From Hemicentrotus pulcherrimus (Eukaryota; Echinodermata; Echinoidea; Camarodonta; Strongylocentrotidae): a stretch of DNA of 64,000 bases. A program made the position numbers and the translations under genes. Below are positions 12,840 through 26,377 of this stretch, piece after piece (the stretch's first letter is position 1; each line of letters starts with the position of its first letter). The stretch is from the NCBI GenBank assembly GCA_003118195.1, contig BEXV01000864.1, positions 35,527-99,526 of the forward strand, given 5' to 3'. Under the pieces are notes generated by a model. That model did not search any database. It had not been told where the DNA came from and saw only the letters and a program-made list of their open reading frames with translations.

Positions 12840-14521
12840 CTAGAGAGAGAGAGAGAAAAGGATGAGGGTAGAAGATAAAACCATGACCATAAAGATGAAA
12901 TGTACGATAATGGTAAAAAAATTGCGTTTGGATACCAAACATTTCAGATTAAAAAGAAAGAAAACAAAATTTAAGTAAAATTGAAACTATACTGTTCCTC
13001 AAGTAACCACACGAGAGTTATTTGTTAAGTAAAGAGGCAACTATATCATTTACATAATAAATGATGACCTAGAAACAAAGCTAATATGCTAAGAAAATAC
13101 CGAGTAAAGACTATATTTTAGCCGAGTCGCATTTGCTTTAGGATATACTAGTTTTGTTGAATAAAGCCATCTCTTCTAAAGAGAAAAGGGCTCATTTCAT
13201 TATGAGTGAATTAGAGAAACAATTTTTGATCAAATAAAAATGATTCAGACTATTTTGAGTACAATTATGCCCTCATCGACAAGTTAACTCACAGTTCAAG
13301 TTAAACAAAATGATACTATATGCTTCATATCAAAGTGCAATACATGGAAATAACTAGCTAATTAAAAACAATTTGTTATCAATGTGTGTTTTTAAAATGC
13401 TTTGATTTGCCGTAATCCGCATCTTACATTTCCCCTATCATCATAGCAATAATATTCTGTACAATATGGGATCGTGTCGTTCCCCCTGAAGTCTGGTTTA
13501 GCACCACTTTCGCACCCTTTTCCTGAAATAAACGCCAAATAAATTGGACCGTCGTTTTACGTCTCAACACCCTGGTATAAGGAGCCCGGATCCCTCTGAG
13601 GATTCGGAAAGTGGTAGACTGGTAGGAACCCCATTTCACCCAGAGTGAGAACTAATGAAAAGCGTGTTAAGGTATGCGTGAGGAATCAAACGAAGACGCA
13701 TGAAAATCATCACCAGTCCATTATTTCTAGTTCTATATACCAAATCATCACTGCCACAACTATGATCACCACCACCACCATCAATACCACCATCCTCATC
13801 ATCATCATCATCATCATCTTCTACTTCATCATCCCCTCCAACGGATCATTGTTATAGCCTTGATTATCCTCCGCATCACATCACGCTGTGATTTTTATAT
13901 TAAAAGGAGGGCCACTTGATCCGAGTCATGACAACATTTCAAGCTCGACGTGTGGACGTCATTAAAGAGCTGTGACCAAATCTCAGAATTTCATTCGTCT
14001 TTGACTAGTATTGCAGCGGAGGGGTAAGCAGGAAGAAAGATGGGAGCAGGTTGCATTCTTCCACATAAACACCACCGATTAGCGAAACTTGTCGATTTTC
14101 ATGCTTTCCCTCTAAAACCGTGACGCGTTTTTATGCTTTTCAAGATGGTGTGATCATCATTACTGAGGGATCTATTTCAGACAGAGAGAGAGAGAGTTGA
14201 AGAGTCATGAATTACTGTCATAATGACTTTACCCCTAGGAGCGATAGCTAAATGTGTAGAGGAAACAATGTCAACGATAGTGATGAATAGCATATTAATT
14301 TCAGAACATTTCACAGGGGAATTTAAGACGAAAAAACCTTCGTGACGACTCTTCGGGGGATCAAACAGTATGTCCATCTAAATACAAACCTTTAACAAGA
14401 CTGCAAGTAGTAATTTAGAGGAAAGCTCGTCGCACTTTGTGTAATACTTTGTTCCAGCCAAAATGTTTTATTCATCTATAATGCTCTCCCTTTCTTCCTA
14501 ATGTTAACCCTGTTTCATCTT

Positions 14522-14549
14522 TCTCTCTCTCTCTCCCCCCCCCCCCCCC
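14522..14549. repeat. (CT)n followed by a poly-C run
   Basis: CT units lead into fifteen C, part of a pyrimidine-rich stretch to about 14590. Confidence 0.9.
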
Positions 14550-16268
14550 TTTCCTCTCCCTCTATCCCTCGCTTTCTTTCATTTACCCTCTCCCATCGTT
14601 TCTTATAACTTCTTCAAGTAAAACAGGTTCAACTTGTTAAGCCGCCCCGCATTTCACCATACCCCTAGAGCCCCACATTAGGTCCACGCGTGCCCCCATC
14701 GCCCCAAACCTTAGCACGCGCTTACCCCCTCTGTACAAACACGTACCGCTCTCCAGCCCCGACTTGGCGTTTCGTTTAGTTTCGGGCGCTGTTGCAAGAA
14801 AACTTCATTAATAATCTATTTTCTGCGAACAGGGCTCCGCGAGACCCCCCCTTTTTTTTTTTGGAGTATAACGCGTATTGTATAAATATTGTTATTCACA
14901 ATAATGGCTCGTAGGAGGATTAGTTATAACTGTTGCAAGGGTCAGGGTATTTGTAACAATAGCTTCCGCCAGAATTTGTAAGAGTTTCGTTCTGAGCGCT
15001 GCAAAGTGTTTTTCTACCACATATTTCCTCGTCTGAAGTTAATGACTTCCTAGAGAATAATCCCCTAGCTAGAACGAACGGTTCTTTGGCAAGATCGGGG
15101 GTATTAATATTTTTAATACGCAAATTTGTTTCCCCCTCCGCGGCAGTCAATTTGACCAATTTTTTCTTTACTTCATCATAATGATGCGCACATTTCTTTA
15201 AAAATTCTAAAAGCAAAATGATTTTAAGAATCCGCATTAAAATCTAGTTTTGCCTTTGTCAAAAAATCTTTTATTTCATCGGTTTCCAATCTTTCTTCAT
15301 CTTTTTTTCTTTTTAATTTCCCGCTTTCTTAAAAATTCCATCCGTTTCGTATTCATATTTGTTAAATTTATATCTTTTGTTATAATATATAAACCTTTAT
15401 GAATTTTTTTTTTTTAGAGTGAGATGAAAGTCTGTACGACTTTTTTTGTTATAAGTGAACAAAAAACTGGGTTAAGTGCATGCTATTCTGAAGCACGCGA
15501 TGCTGAAAAGTTTGAAAATCCCTCCATCGCACTCCTATTCTAATATAATACCAGAGTGACGGTTATCATTAGTCATATATATCAATGGTCTGAATTTCAC
15601 CAAACCAAGGCTCAATGATGAAAAGTAACGATTAGCTTTCTACAACTTCAGCTGGGGGTTTGCGTTGCACTTTGGATAAACAACGACCAAAACCAGAATG
15701 AACAAAAACATACTCTGATAGATATATTGTTTCGCTTTTTCTTCTTCTTTCCAAGGTGGTTAAATGGATAGTAGGGTTTGTATTATTTGCGGAGAAGCCA
15801 AAATGACGGTCCTCCTTTCCGTTGCTTGTGATACAGGGACTCGATGCCACCTGTCTAGCGGGGTCACTCGACATTCTGCCAACGATTTTTGCCACGTCTG
15901 GGACTAGAGGCAGCTGAAAGACTCCTCTTGCCTTCCTCTCTACATCGGGCTATGGGTGTGAAAATAGCGATCTTTAGCACTCGCTCTCAGCTCCGGTAAG
16001 TTGACTAACGCTGCAGTCAGCGCAACTATTCCCCATTCTATAGCTTTATTTTATTTGATTTTCTTTTATTTGATGGGGAAAAATAGAGAATCCTATACTT
16101 TTTGTTGTTTTGTTGGATTGTGATTTCATCGCGAGATTAAGATTGTGGGGGAATCGAAGAGAAATTATGTAGTTGAAAGAAAGTAAGAAAGAGAGTGAGA
16201 GAGAGGGGGAGGGGACGAGTAAGACAAGAGAGAGAGAAAAGGAGAGAGAGGGAGAGAGAGAGAGCGGG

Positions 16269-16344
16269 AGAGAGAGAGAGAGAGAGAGAGAAGAAGAAGA
16301 AGAAGAAGAAGAAGAAGAAGAAGAAGAAGAAGAAGAAGAAGAAG
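16269..16344. repeat. (GA)n(GAA)n compound microsatellite
   Basis: GA units are followed by about eighteen GAA/AAG units. The tract gives poly-Glu, poly-Ser and poly-Leu frames that are artefacts. Confidence 0.95.
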
Positions 16345-16736
16345 GGAGTATAGGGAGGCGAAAAGACGCCAGGGATAGAAGCAGAAAATTTGAGCTACAA
16401 CTGTACAAGCAGGGTATGTTAGTTTAACTCTCATATCCCTGGTACAAGTGAACGAAAAAGATGGGATGGTTACAGAATTAAGAGTAAGAAAGACAATTTA
16501 CAGGAGGAATAAGCAAAAAGGTAATTAAGGGAATAGTAAAATATATAGGGGGAGTTTGGAGAAAGACAATGAGGGGAAGATGGACAGAGAGGCTGAACGA
16601 AAGACAGGTTGGCCTAAATGTAAAATCGCATGCAAAGGCAAGAATGAAGAAAGCTTAAGGTAAAGAAAATATGAAGGGGGGGAAAGATGGAGAGGGCCAG
16701 GAGAGCTGGGAAAGAGACGGACAGAGAGACTCAGAC

Positions 16737-16806
16737 GGATAGAGAGACAGAGAGACAGAGACAGAGATAGTCACAGAGAGAGACAGAGACAGAGACAGAG
16801 ACAGAG
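16737..16806. repeat. (GACAGA)n-type repeat
   Basis: Imperfect GAGACA and GACAGA units repeat for about 70 bp. Confidence 0.85.
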
Positions 16807-18654
16807 AAATCAGGGAGAGTTGGGGTAGAGTAGAGAGACGCGTTAAGAGGGTGTGAGATGGTGTTATGACAGATGAAGACATGACAATATTGGAACAAGG
16901 GACTCGAAATTAACGCACTATTGATCGTGAAATTGGGAAGCATCCATGGGGATTTCAAGAAAAAATAAATCAACCTTTTACTCATTTTCATCCCATTTTG
17001 ATATACATATATTTATAATTTCCAAGTATCTATTTTCACTCGAAGTGAACGAAATATTGTGCAATGACCTGTAGCAATTCCACCTTCATATTAGAACATC
17101 GTATTAAACTGAAGCAGCGGGATGTTTTAACCCTCTTCTCATATCATCTTAATCGAGTTGTTATCTAATATACGATTAACATTTGTACATTTAGTTTTTT
17201 CATGAATTGAGAAGTATGGAAAAGCATAGGGAAGAGATTTGCATGTTATTTTACATTTCTTTTTTTTATACATGAATAAATAAAAATGTTTAATGAATTA
17301 GTTGTTTTTTGCATCTTTTTTTGATTGTGAGCATGTGAAAGATAAAAAATTGTAATTGCTTTACCAATAAATTTCTACTTACACGCAGTGTTAAAAGATT
17401 TGCACATTATTTCACAGTTTTCTGCTTGAAATTTAAATGAATAATGATTCCCGCTACCAAAAATTGTTAAATATCTATGCCTTTGTTTCACAACAGATTG
17501 CACCAACATTGCGCTAAAACGTGTCCACTTTAATTGCAAAGTTCTGACCAATAGTTGAAATAATCAAGTATGCATCGTACGAGTATGTAAATTAATCATT
17601 ATATTGCTGAAGAACAGGTGAACCTGAATAATCATAATTAGTCATCAAAAGATAAGGTTGGGCGATTGGAAATTAGATCATGACCCAACTTTCTATACCC
17701 GTATTAAGGTTTAGCTCAATTAAAAAAGAAAGAGTTACTTGAAGGGAAAAGATTCGGACGTTAAACAATCTGTCACTCCATCCTGACGTAGTTAAATAAA
17801 TTTGATGGAGACGCTTCTACGGGGCGGAGTGCAGCACCTCCGAAGGTTGAAGACGAGATGGAACAACTTATTATTTTTCATCTGTTAATTCTACAGTCTC
17901 CTTTAAATAATGATGTTTTGGGGAGGAGGAGTAATAAAAAAAGATACCCCACTGTTCAGGCCGTCCCCTGCGCAGTTGCTAGCACAGCAGTGGGCGCCGA
18001 TTAGGACATCTAGCCTCATGAATTTATGACTTGATCTTAGGCCCGATCTTAGGCGATTACACTTCGAACGGTATAGTGGGAGGGGTATCAATTTAACTTG
18101 GTTGTTGGGTAAAAAACAGCATGTTACCCCCGTTGTTTGAATTCCCGAGTTAATTACAATTCATTAAATCACCCTCATTTTTGTCAAATCAACGAGAATG
18201 CCGTCGTAAAGTTTGCTGATTTTATACATAATATACATGATAAACGCTGCAGCGAGGGCTTGCCAACGACGTACGTCCTCGCAGAGAGTCGGGATCGCGG
18301 CCGTAGAACTCCCACAACTCAACAGGGGTCGCTCGACTGAGCTCAAGGCGTATACCTAATAACCAAATTTGATTTTCTCCGCTCCTTAACTACCACCAAA
18401 CTCTCTCCTTTTCCCCCTTTTTTTTGATGAGAAGAGATGTGAAAATTGCCCATAAACTAATCATATCTCATTGTTAGGGCTTCCTACTCGGTTATTCATT
18501 ACTATGCAGCCCCATTCAAGCCAGCCGATAATAAAATTCATTTGGCAGAATATTGGGCATACAGATGACATCAATTTCGTTAAATAAAATGTAATTTCGG
18601 CTTTGTATGTTAACAAGGCTAGCGGATCAATGAATGTATGAGTACAATCACGGC

Positions 18655-18695
<41 letters not shown>
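18655..18695. repeat. (CT)n microsatellite
   Basis: About twenty CT units with one CG interruption. Confidence 0.95.
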
Positions 18696-18700
<5 letters not shown>

Positions 18701-19862
18701 TTCATTCGACATATTTGCAGACAGAAAAGAAAAGAAAAAATAAATCATTTTGGGCCTGTAAGTAGTATCAGGCACCATATGAGATTAAACAAGGGGTCCT
18801 AATCAAATTACACCCCAGTAATTCTCCCCGCGATTTATGTTAAGACACGTGGTACTGAACCCCCAAAAGGAACCCAGCATATTCTCTTTTATTTTCTCTG
18901 ATCACATATTCATTGTCCCCCTTTTAATATAAAGTACTGTCAGTACTTTCCATCTTCCCGCTCTTTATGTTAATACTAGTTGAGATCGAAGCGACATTAT
19001 GCCATACAAAATATCTCCGAAGCTTCATGATCTATTGAACATTTTCTTTGTGAGTTAAACAAATTAGATAAAAAACATGAACTTTTGCTTTAAAAGCAGA
19101 GGTGACAAGCGATTCAATTTTGCTGGAAAGAAAAGAGGTACCTGCCATCTTTGAATGGAAACCATTTTAAGGCCCTGTAGACTCGAACATGAATCGGGAA
19201 AGATCAAAACGTCGCCGTATAAATGAAAGACTAATTCATTTCCCTTCCGTATAGTGACTCCCTATGCCTACGATGCAATCACATAATTGGATAACATTGC
19301 GGGCATTGTATTGAAACACCACCCCCTCTCCCGTTGCCTTGTAGAATAAGAAGCGCAGCGAAGTCGGACAAGAAGAGGGAAAAATCAATCTGATTTAAGA
19401 AATTAGACCATTTTACGATCTTCAATTATATCAGGATCATGGAGAAAAAATAGGGCAAGGGTCCATTATCTTATACCCATGCCATGTTAGACTACAAGCT
19501 AGAAACGATTTTTTTTTATTTTAAAAATAAATCAGAAGAGCAACAGCATGCATTATGCCATACGTCTTATACTTTGCCCTTTGTTGGAAACGGGTTATGT
19601 TTCTTTTGTACTTTTTGCTCTCTCCCCGTATTTTGCTATTTATCTATCCACTCTTTCTACTTTAACCTTACTTGAAGTTAATTTCTATCTATCGAAACTC
19701 TTCCACATGTCTTTTCTTTTTCCTTTCTGAAACTTTAACTGACACGAAAAGGACAGCTGAGTCCTTTGATAGTTTTCCTTCAAAACGATTCTAAATAGAC
19801 TGACTAAAGTGATCCCATAGTTATTGTCTTCATCATTATTATTATCATGTTTTTAAAATACT

Positions 19863-19991
19863 GTTATTATTATTATTATCATTATCATTATTATTATCAT
19901 CATCATTATTATTCCTATAATCAATATTATCATCGTCATCACCATCATCATCATCATCATCATCATCATCACCATCGCCATCATTGTCGTC
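19863..19991. repeat. (TTA)n/(ATC)n compound repeat
   Basis: ATT units pass into ATC units for about 130 bp. The open frame across it is low-complexity Asp/Asn. Confidence 0.9.
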
Positions 19992-20081
19992 ATTGATCAG
20001 CACCATTCTATCATCAATATGCAGAAATAAAGAGAGAAAGGAAGTAAGAGAGAGGAAGACAGAGTGACAGAGAGAGAGAAA

Positions 20082-20127
20082 AGGAGAGAGAGAGAGAAGG
20101 GGAGAGAGAGAGAGAGAGAGAGAGAAA
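20082..20127. repeat. (GA)n microsatellite
   Basis: GA units with a GGG interruption; a second GA tract follows at about 20581-20636. Confidence 0.9.
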
Positions 20128-22085
20128 GGGGGAGGAGGAACGGGAGACAGAATGGAGGGTGGGAAAAGAGAAATGGAAATTGTATTGTCGGAGCTATAAA
20201 GAAGAGGAAGGGAGAAAGCAAGAGTGAGCGGGATCGAACTCAGAAAGCGCAACGACCAGCTAGAGGCACTGCGTGTATCTCCATCGCGTAACCAAACACC
20301 GTTATCCTGCTTGTCAGGGATGGGATGACACTCGAAGCTGCCTGCCCTAGCGCGGCCGCACCACCACGTCTGTTTCTAAGCAAACCAAAATGCCTATTGA
20401 CTCTGCAGAGGAGACAATTAGCTGTTCATTTAAACTCCTCGTCTGCCATTATTTGTATCCGATCTTGTTACTTTCCCCCCCTAATGTGGTCGTTCATACA
20501 ACAGCCCTGAGATTGTTAGTTGTTAATCGCTCTTCAGTTTCACCCCTTAAGATCGATTATGTCCGCTCACGCACCATGAAAGAGAGAGAGAGAGAGAGAG
20601 GTATATAGATGGAGAGAGAGAAAGAGAGAGAGAGGGGTACGCAATGAGAGATAAAGAAAAACGAGAAAGACAGAAAGATAGACAGGGGGTAAAATCGAGA
20701 GAGGGGCAGGGGGAGAGGAGGGGGGCGGTATAAATATTCAGGTGTACTCTTCGCAGAAAGGAAGGTATCCAATTCACGTACATGTTTATACATTCAAGAA
20801 ATCCAGTATATATATTTTAAACTCAGACCAATTTTTTTTTACAGGAAAGTGTTGCTTTTAAACTAACGAAAGAAATAACGAATTCGATGAACCAAGCTGA
20901 ACTGCCAAAGTCAGAATTTAAAAAAACCAAGACGCGATACTGCGGACAACACCAGCCTTTATAGGCATACACGTGTATAATATCCGTAAAAAGACCACCG
21001 CAGTCTGTCATGACGTAGAAACAAAGGAACTTTATTAAAATACAGTCAAACATAAACAAAGCCCTGTAAAAAATGTATTTAACATAGCAAGGAGACTGGA
21101 ATTCACTATTATTAAATTGTTTCTATGAGAAGGATGATACCTCAACTCGTAATGCATTTTCTATCCATTTGCTACACTGCCTCGCAAACTATTAATGCAC
21201 TATAAGCATCTCATAGATCTACAACCACTACCACCACCAGCATCGCTGGATCGCATCCCTCTCATCTATCCATCCTCCGAGGTGCTATCTTCTCCTTGCT
21301 CCTTAATGATACCAAACTTAATTTAAGGGTACGCCGCGGGCAGGATGAGGGTGTCAAATGCATTACGTTCGGGCAAACACAAAAAAGCTATATACTGAAG
21401 TATACAAGATACGAATTTTTATCGTAATTCTCTTTTTCTCCGATGGCAGAAAGAGGATGCAGGGAGGGGAAGGGAGGCAGGCGGAGTGGACTAAAACGAG
21501 AGAAGGGGAGCTGATAGGATAGGTCATTGGCATTAAATCAAGGACTGGTGTACATCATAAGACATTCATTAAAAAAACATGTGGAAAATTGTATACATGT
21601 CGCAATCTTTCATAAACATGATAAAGACATGCTGCAATAAGGCATTATCCATAAAGGAATTAGGAGAACAGCATAAAGAATAATGTAAACATGCCCCTCT
21701 CAAAATCCTTTACCGAAAAAAAGAAACACGCACTTAACTCACTTCGCAAGAAGGAAAACATTGATGTTAAACGTGGTAACACCCATGTATTCGGGTATAT
21801 TCACTAACAAAATATCTTAAAACAAAATGTTTTTATCGTATGAACGTGTCATTTCATCCTCATTGTTCTCGTTATGTTAAACTTGTTTCAAATATTAGTA
21901 TGAACAGTGTCATACACGATGTATAATGTAGTTCATTTTTTGCATGTTTAAGGATGATAATAGAATATAAAAAATTGATACACTGTTCACACCGAAAGAA
22001 TAGTTCGCATAACCGGGGAGGGGGTGGGGAAGTAGGAGCCAGCATATCCCTTTCCATTTCAATCTTACTGTGCCCCCTCTCTGTC

Positions 22086-22345
22086 ATCTCCTATGGTCCA
22101 CTATCTCTCTCTCTTAGTTCTTCTCTCTATTTCTCTCTCTCTCTTTCTCTCTCTTATGGTCCACTATCTCTCTCTTACACTCCTTATCTATAACTCTCTC
22201 TCTCTTTCTCTCCCTTTCTAATTATCTCCCAATCCTTCGCTTCTCTATCATTCCACCGTTCTGTCTTCTATTTTACAAGCTTCCGTTCCTCTCTCTTCCC
22301 CCCTCTCTCTCTCTCTCTATATATATCTCTCACACACACACACAC
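22086..22345. repeat. Pyrimidine-rich tract with (CT)n, (AT)n and (CA)n ends
   Basis: TATGGTCCACTATCTCTCTC occurs twice within the first 90 bp, showing a local duplication inside the CT-rich block. The block ends with TATATATA and a CACACA tract. Confidence 0.85.
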
Positions 22346-25300
22346 CCACTCCATACGTTTCTAGAATGGCGAAGACACCTGAATTCCTACAGAGCTAACC
22401 TGGTTAAGGTTCGCCTTCGCTCATAATCTAATCTTAAAAATCAGTTAACCACCGAGGGTTATATGTAGAATAGATCTGACGGCCCAAGTTTTGAAACGCA
22501 TCAGGTTCACACCAAATTGATACCCATATCGTGCTAGGACGCCATATTTTGCTTGTCAGATTTCAACCCTTAAATTTCAATTTTCACAATGGAATATTAA
22601 AGTTTAAACAAGAAAGAACGGTTCATAATGGCTTCCCCGTTGCCTCGCCTTTCTTATAAGACTGTGTGATTGGTACGTGTGAAATATAATATCATGCACT
22701 TTTTAAAAGATGCGAGTCTTTTTTGTAAATTATGTTGAGAAAAAAACATTGCACCAAAACACGAAATATGTAAATTATAAACGGCATTACCGGGGTCCTC
22801 TCCAACCTTAATACTATTGAAGAAAGAATACAATAAGATTCCATTTAAAAACATTTAAAAAATAACGTAACAAAAAACAACCCTTCAAGAAGTTACAACC
22901 GCCAAAATCAACAATGGGTGCGCCTCTTTGTTCACATAAATGAGGCAAACATTATTTTGAAGGGTTATTATCATTTTGTGCCATCACTACTTGATGTAGG
23001 CCTTTAGGAAAAAAAAAGGATGGCCAGGAGAATATTTGTTTAACACTCTTAGAAGAACGTCCAGGAAGAAGTGTTGAAAATAAACAACATGATTAACGAA
23101 AGATTTGTGCTCGGATTGATGTAGAGAACTTCGATACATATTTGGAGGAAGAAAAAAAACATGCATGCATTGGTTAACAAAAAATAGATATCGGTTGAGG
23201 TTATTTGAAAAGACCTTCATGGTTGTTGAAAAATATCCAAGGATTCTAAATTCCCTTTCACCGTCATGAGCCCAAAGTTTTGAACTGTCAAAATATCATA
23301 CGCAAATGCGTGAAATATTAATCAGAGAAATTCATTTTTAACAACTGCGGTGTTTGTTGCATAAACACGGCCATCTTCCCCAAACGAGGTGCAGTCCCAC
23401 ATATGGCTCCTAATATCCCGATTGCAAATCAGTAGAAAAAACAACAACAAGATGAAACCGAGAGTGAGTATGACATGTTTTTTTCTCCAGGTAATTCTTC
23501 AATTGGGCAATCTCATGTATGTAATTCAATTACCACCGCAGCCATAGCTAGCACTATTTGCATATGGTTGTTGCATGATGTTAGTCTTTGGCGGATTGTA
23601 TAGGCTACCCCTCTGTTTTATAGTGCATCATGCCGGCGGGAGCGTAGCCGTGAGCACAGCATCTAGGGTAGATGACAACTTCGCGACAAGAAAAATAATT
23701 TCGAAGACGGACACCGAACCGGGACCTTGGGGGCAATAAAAGTGTTTCATTTTGGCAGGAACAAGGTAAGAAAACGGAGGAACAAAGCAATGACTTCTGA
23801 CCCGGTTTCTGACTCCGCTGGCGGTCAGTGTAGTTATGATAGTGGATTAAAACAGCCGAAGGGTACACATGTTGGTCAAAATAATCTTCGAGGGGTCTAC
23901 AAACTACAAGGGTTTAAACTTTTAAGAAAATATACGACCCAAAGAGCAAGAAATGAAGATTAAGAAATCGAGAAAGGAAGAACGGAGAGAAGAAGAACGA
24001 AGGCAAAACAAAACAAAAAACAGAAAAATATTGCGAGAAACGGGAAGAGTGGTACAGACAGAGAGCACAAAATCCAAAATAAAGAAGGAAAGAAAAGATA
24101 GAGTGATGCCGTGAGATGAATAAAGTTGAAAAGAGGTAGAGAGTCGGAAAGAGAGAAAAGGTCTATAATCCGACTTGACAAAATATATAAAAAAAATAAG
24201 TCACTTTACACGTCGTTCAAACTGTGCTATCATTTTAATCGACAAAGTCAAAGCTCTACATTGTGAACAAAAACATCCCAAAAAAGTCATTCTAAAAAAA
24301 AGAAATCAAGACATAGAAGAAAAAACAAGCGATATCTGCCAGCTTGGTTATCATAGTTTGTATTATTATATCATAACGAGATTAGAGGCACCTATGACAC
24401 GCAGACGACAGAGCACGAGGGTGTATCGCGATAGCAACGCTCGGGGCGGGAAAACACGAGAGAAATGATAGGTCTGTTTGGGAGACAGACGGCAAGAGAG
24501 CAAGGAACAGTGGGGGGAACTTAATGTTGCCCTCTGCTTCTTAACATCTCATGTCGTGTTCGCCCTATATGTCTTGCATTAATAACTATCTTTCTGAAAG
24601 GGACTGAGAGTGAGAGAAAATGGAAGAAGTACAATCCACTTTTTGTGACATGACCGCCTGGTTCTAAGTCGGTGGGACGATATATATTCATTACTTTTCA
24701 TTAATGAATATTAGGAGGGAGGTGAGCCAATTACACCTCCCTTAATCATACTAGCCCGGAGATATTGATCATATATCAGACCCTGCGATCAAGTCATGTT
24801 GAAAGTAATACAACGCGCACTCAATTGGAATCCCGGCTTGTTCACTAACAAATTCATCTGCACCCCGTCTGGCGATTGTGTGTGCGCGCCAATGAATATT
24901 GCTACCAGAAAATCACAATTGCCTAATCTCGTTAATATACAGTATGTACCAGTGATGGGGAAACAAAAAAGGAGAATGCAAGCATACACACACACACACA
25001 CGCACACACACACGCACACCAGCGACAAGTCGTAATCGCCGTGATGAATTACACTGCTTGTTTACTTAACACATCTACTGGTGTTTTCACGATTATTCCC
25101 AAGTGTGTGTGACAGAAGGAATACATCCCGTCTCCGATATTTTGTGATCGGTAATGAAACAAGTTACTTATCTCGACACGCGTGAATATAATGATGTGGA
25201 ATACATCAAATGAACAACCAGAATTGAGAAAAACATGATGAATGAAAGAAAAGTTTAAACGAGAATGCACAACAAAACCAGTCTGGAAAAATAGGCGTGT

Positions 25301-25745
25301 TTTGAATTATATATAGGCGTGAAGAAAATGGTCTAGGAACGTGAGACGTAGCTGTGCTTTACAAGTTTATTGAAGCAATTGAAATAATTGGGAGTTGAGT
25401 GTTCACTTGTACAATATGACCTGTTTCGATTTTAGTGAGGAAGTGAACTGTCTGGGATTTTTATTTCCATTGTATTAATCGTTATTTGTGTATTCCCGTG
25501 ACGAAGGAGTTTCCAGATTGAATTATTTGTTCTATATATACATCTTACAGCGTCATTAGACGGACATATAGTGAAAAATGAGTCATTAAGTAGACATGGT
25601 CATTAGCAGGACAATTCCGTGCCCTGTTAACGATTGAACATTATAACTATTGCCCTCTACGTACGTTTGCAAGCAGAGGAAACTTAAAGGCCTTCCAGGA
25701 AACAATCGGTGTAGTCATTAATTGAATTAGTTTTTTTTTTTCTTC

Positions 25746-25770
25746 TTCAATTAAGGGTTAGGGTTAGGGC
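25746..25770 (+). repeat. Short TTAGGG-like tract
   Basis: TTAAGGGTTAGGGTTAGGG gives three units only, next to a poly-T/CTT stretch in intron 2. It is too short to call a telomeric insertion. Confidence 0.6.
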
Positions 25771-25861
25771 AACATACCAGTTTTTTTAATGATATCCGGT
25801 TAATGTACCATATTTTAATGTTATATATAGATGTCCTGTTAATGCAACATGTAGGAATATT

Positions 25862-25960
25862 ACATATACATATATATATACTTTATATAAGAGAACGATA
25901 TATATATATATATATATATGAGTATAAATGTATATATGAGAGAATATATATAAAGTACAG
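25862..25960. repeat. (AT)n region
   Basis: Several TA/AT runs, including about ten uninterrupted units near 25900-25918, with self-complementary flanks (ACTTTATATAAGAGA and TATATAAAGT). Confidence 0.85.
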
Positions 25961-26302
25961 CTCTTAATTGCAACAACTGATACTGATTTTAAATCAAATA
26001 CCCGACATCCTTACCACCCCAAAATGCGCAAAAACCATGCGCAAGCATACCGAGCAATATTATTTGACCCTAGATTGACCCGGTGTGTGCACGTGACAGT
26101 CTAAAAGCTGAAATTTACGGAGGCGCCATTCTCTTTGTTTATAAACGGCTCGTAATGCGTGATCCAGATGAATAAAAATAATAATAAACACATTTAAGAT
26201 ATCTTTTCCGTCTTTTTGCATGGGTAAGAAAGGAAGAATACTGTTATATACGTGGGTGTGTGTGAATGCATTGATTTAATTAGGGCGTGACTATTGGCCC
26301 CC

Positions 26303-26377
26303 NNNNNNNNNNNNNNNNNNNNNNNNNNNNNNNNNNNNNNNNNNNNNNNNNNNNNNNNNNNNNNNNNNNNNNNNNNN
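26303..26377. other. Assembly gap (75 Ns)
   Basis: A run of 75 N lies inside intron 2, with AT-rich and low-complexity sequence on both sides (an AT repeat block lies 350 bp to the left). The length is probably a placeholder rather than a measured distance. Confidence 0.99.

Noticed and set aside
16173..16427. Long open frames across GA/GAA repeats (poly-Glu, poly-Ser, poly-Leu)
   Set aside because: They are translations of microsatellites, open in several frames on both strands, and have no other content. The same holds for frames at 6249-6612, 19845-20291, 20547-20793, 27901-28146 and 31094-31537.
20225..20305. Reverse-strand box B-like GAGTTCGATCCC next to a tRNA-sized segment
   Set aside because: The arms do not pair as a tRNA and no SINE core follows.
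25746..25770. TTAGGG units as evidence of a nearby telomere
   Set aside because: Only three units inside an intron, and the longer tract at 50.1 kb is explained by a SINE; neither indicates a chromosome end.
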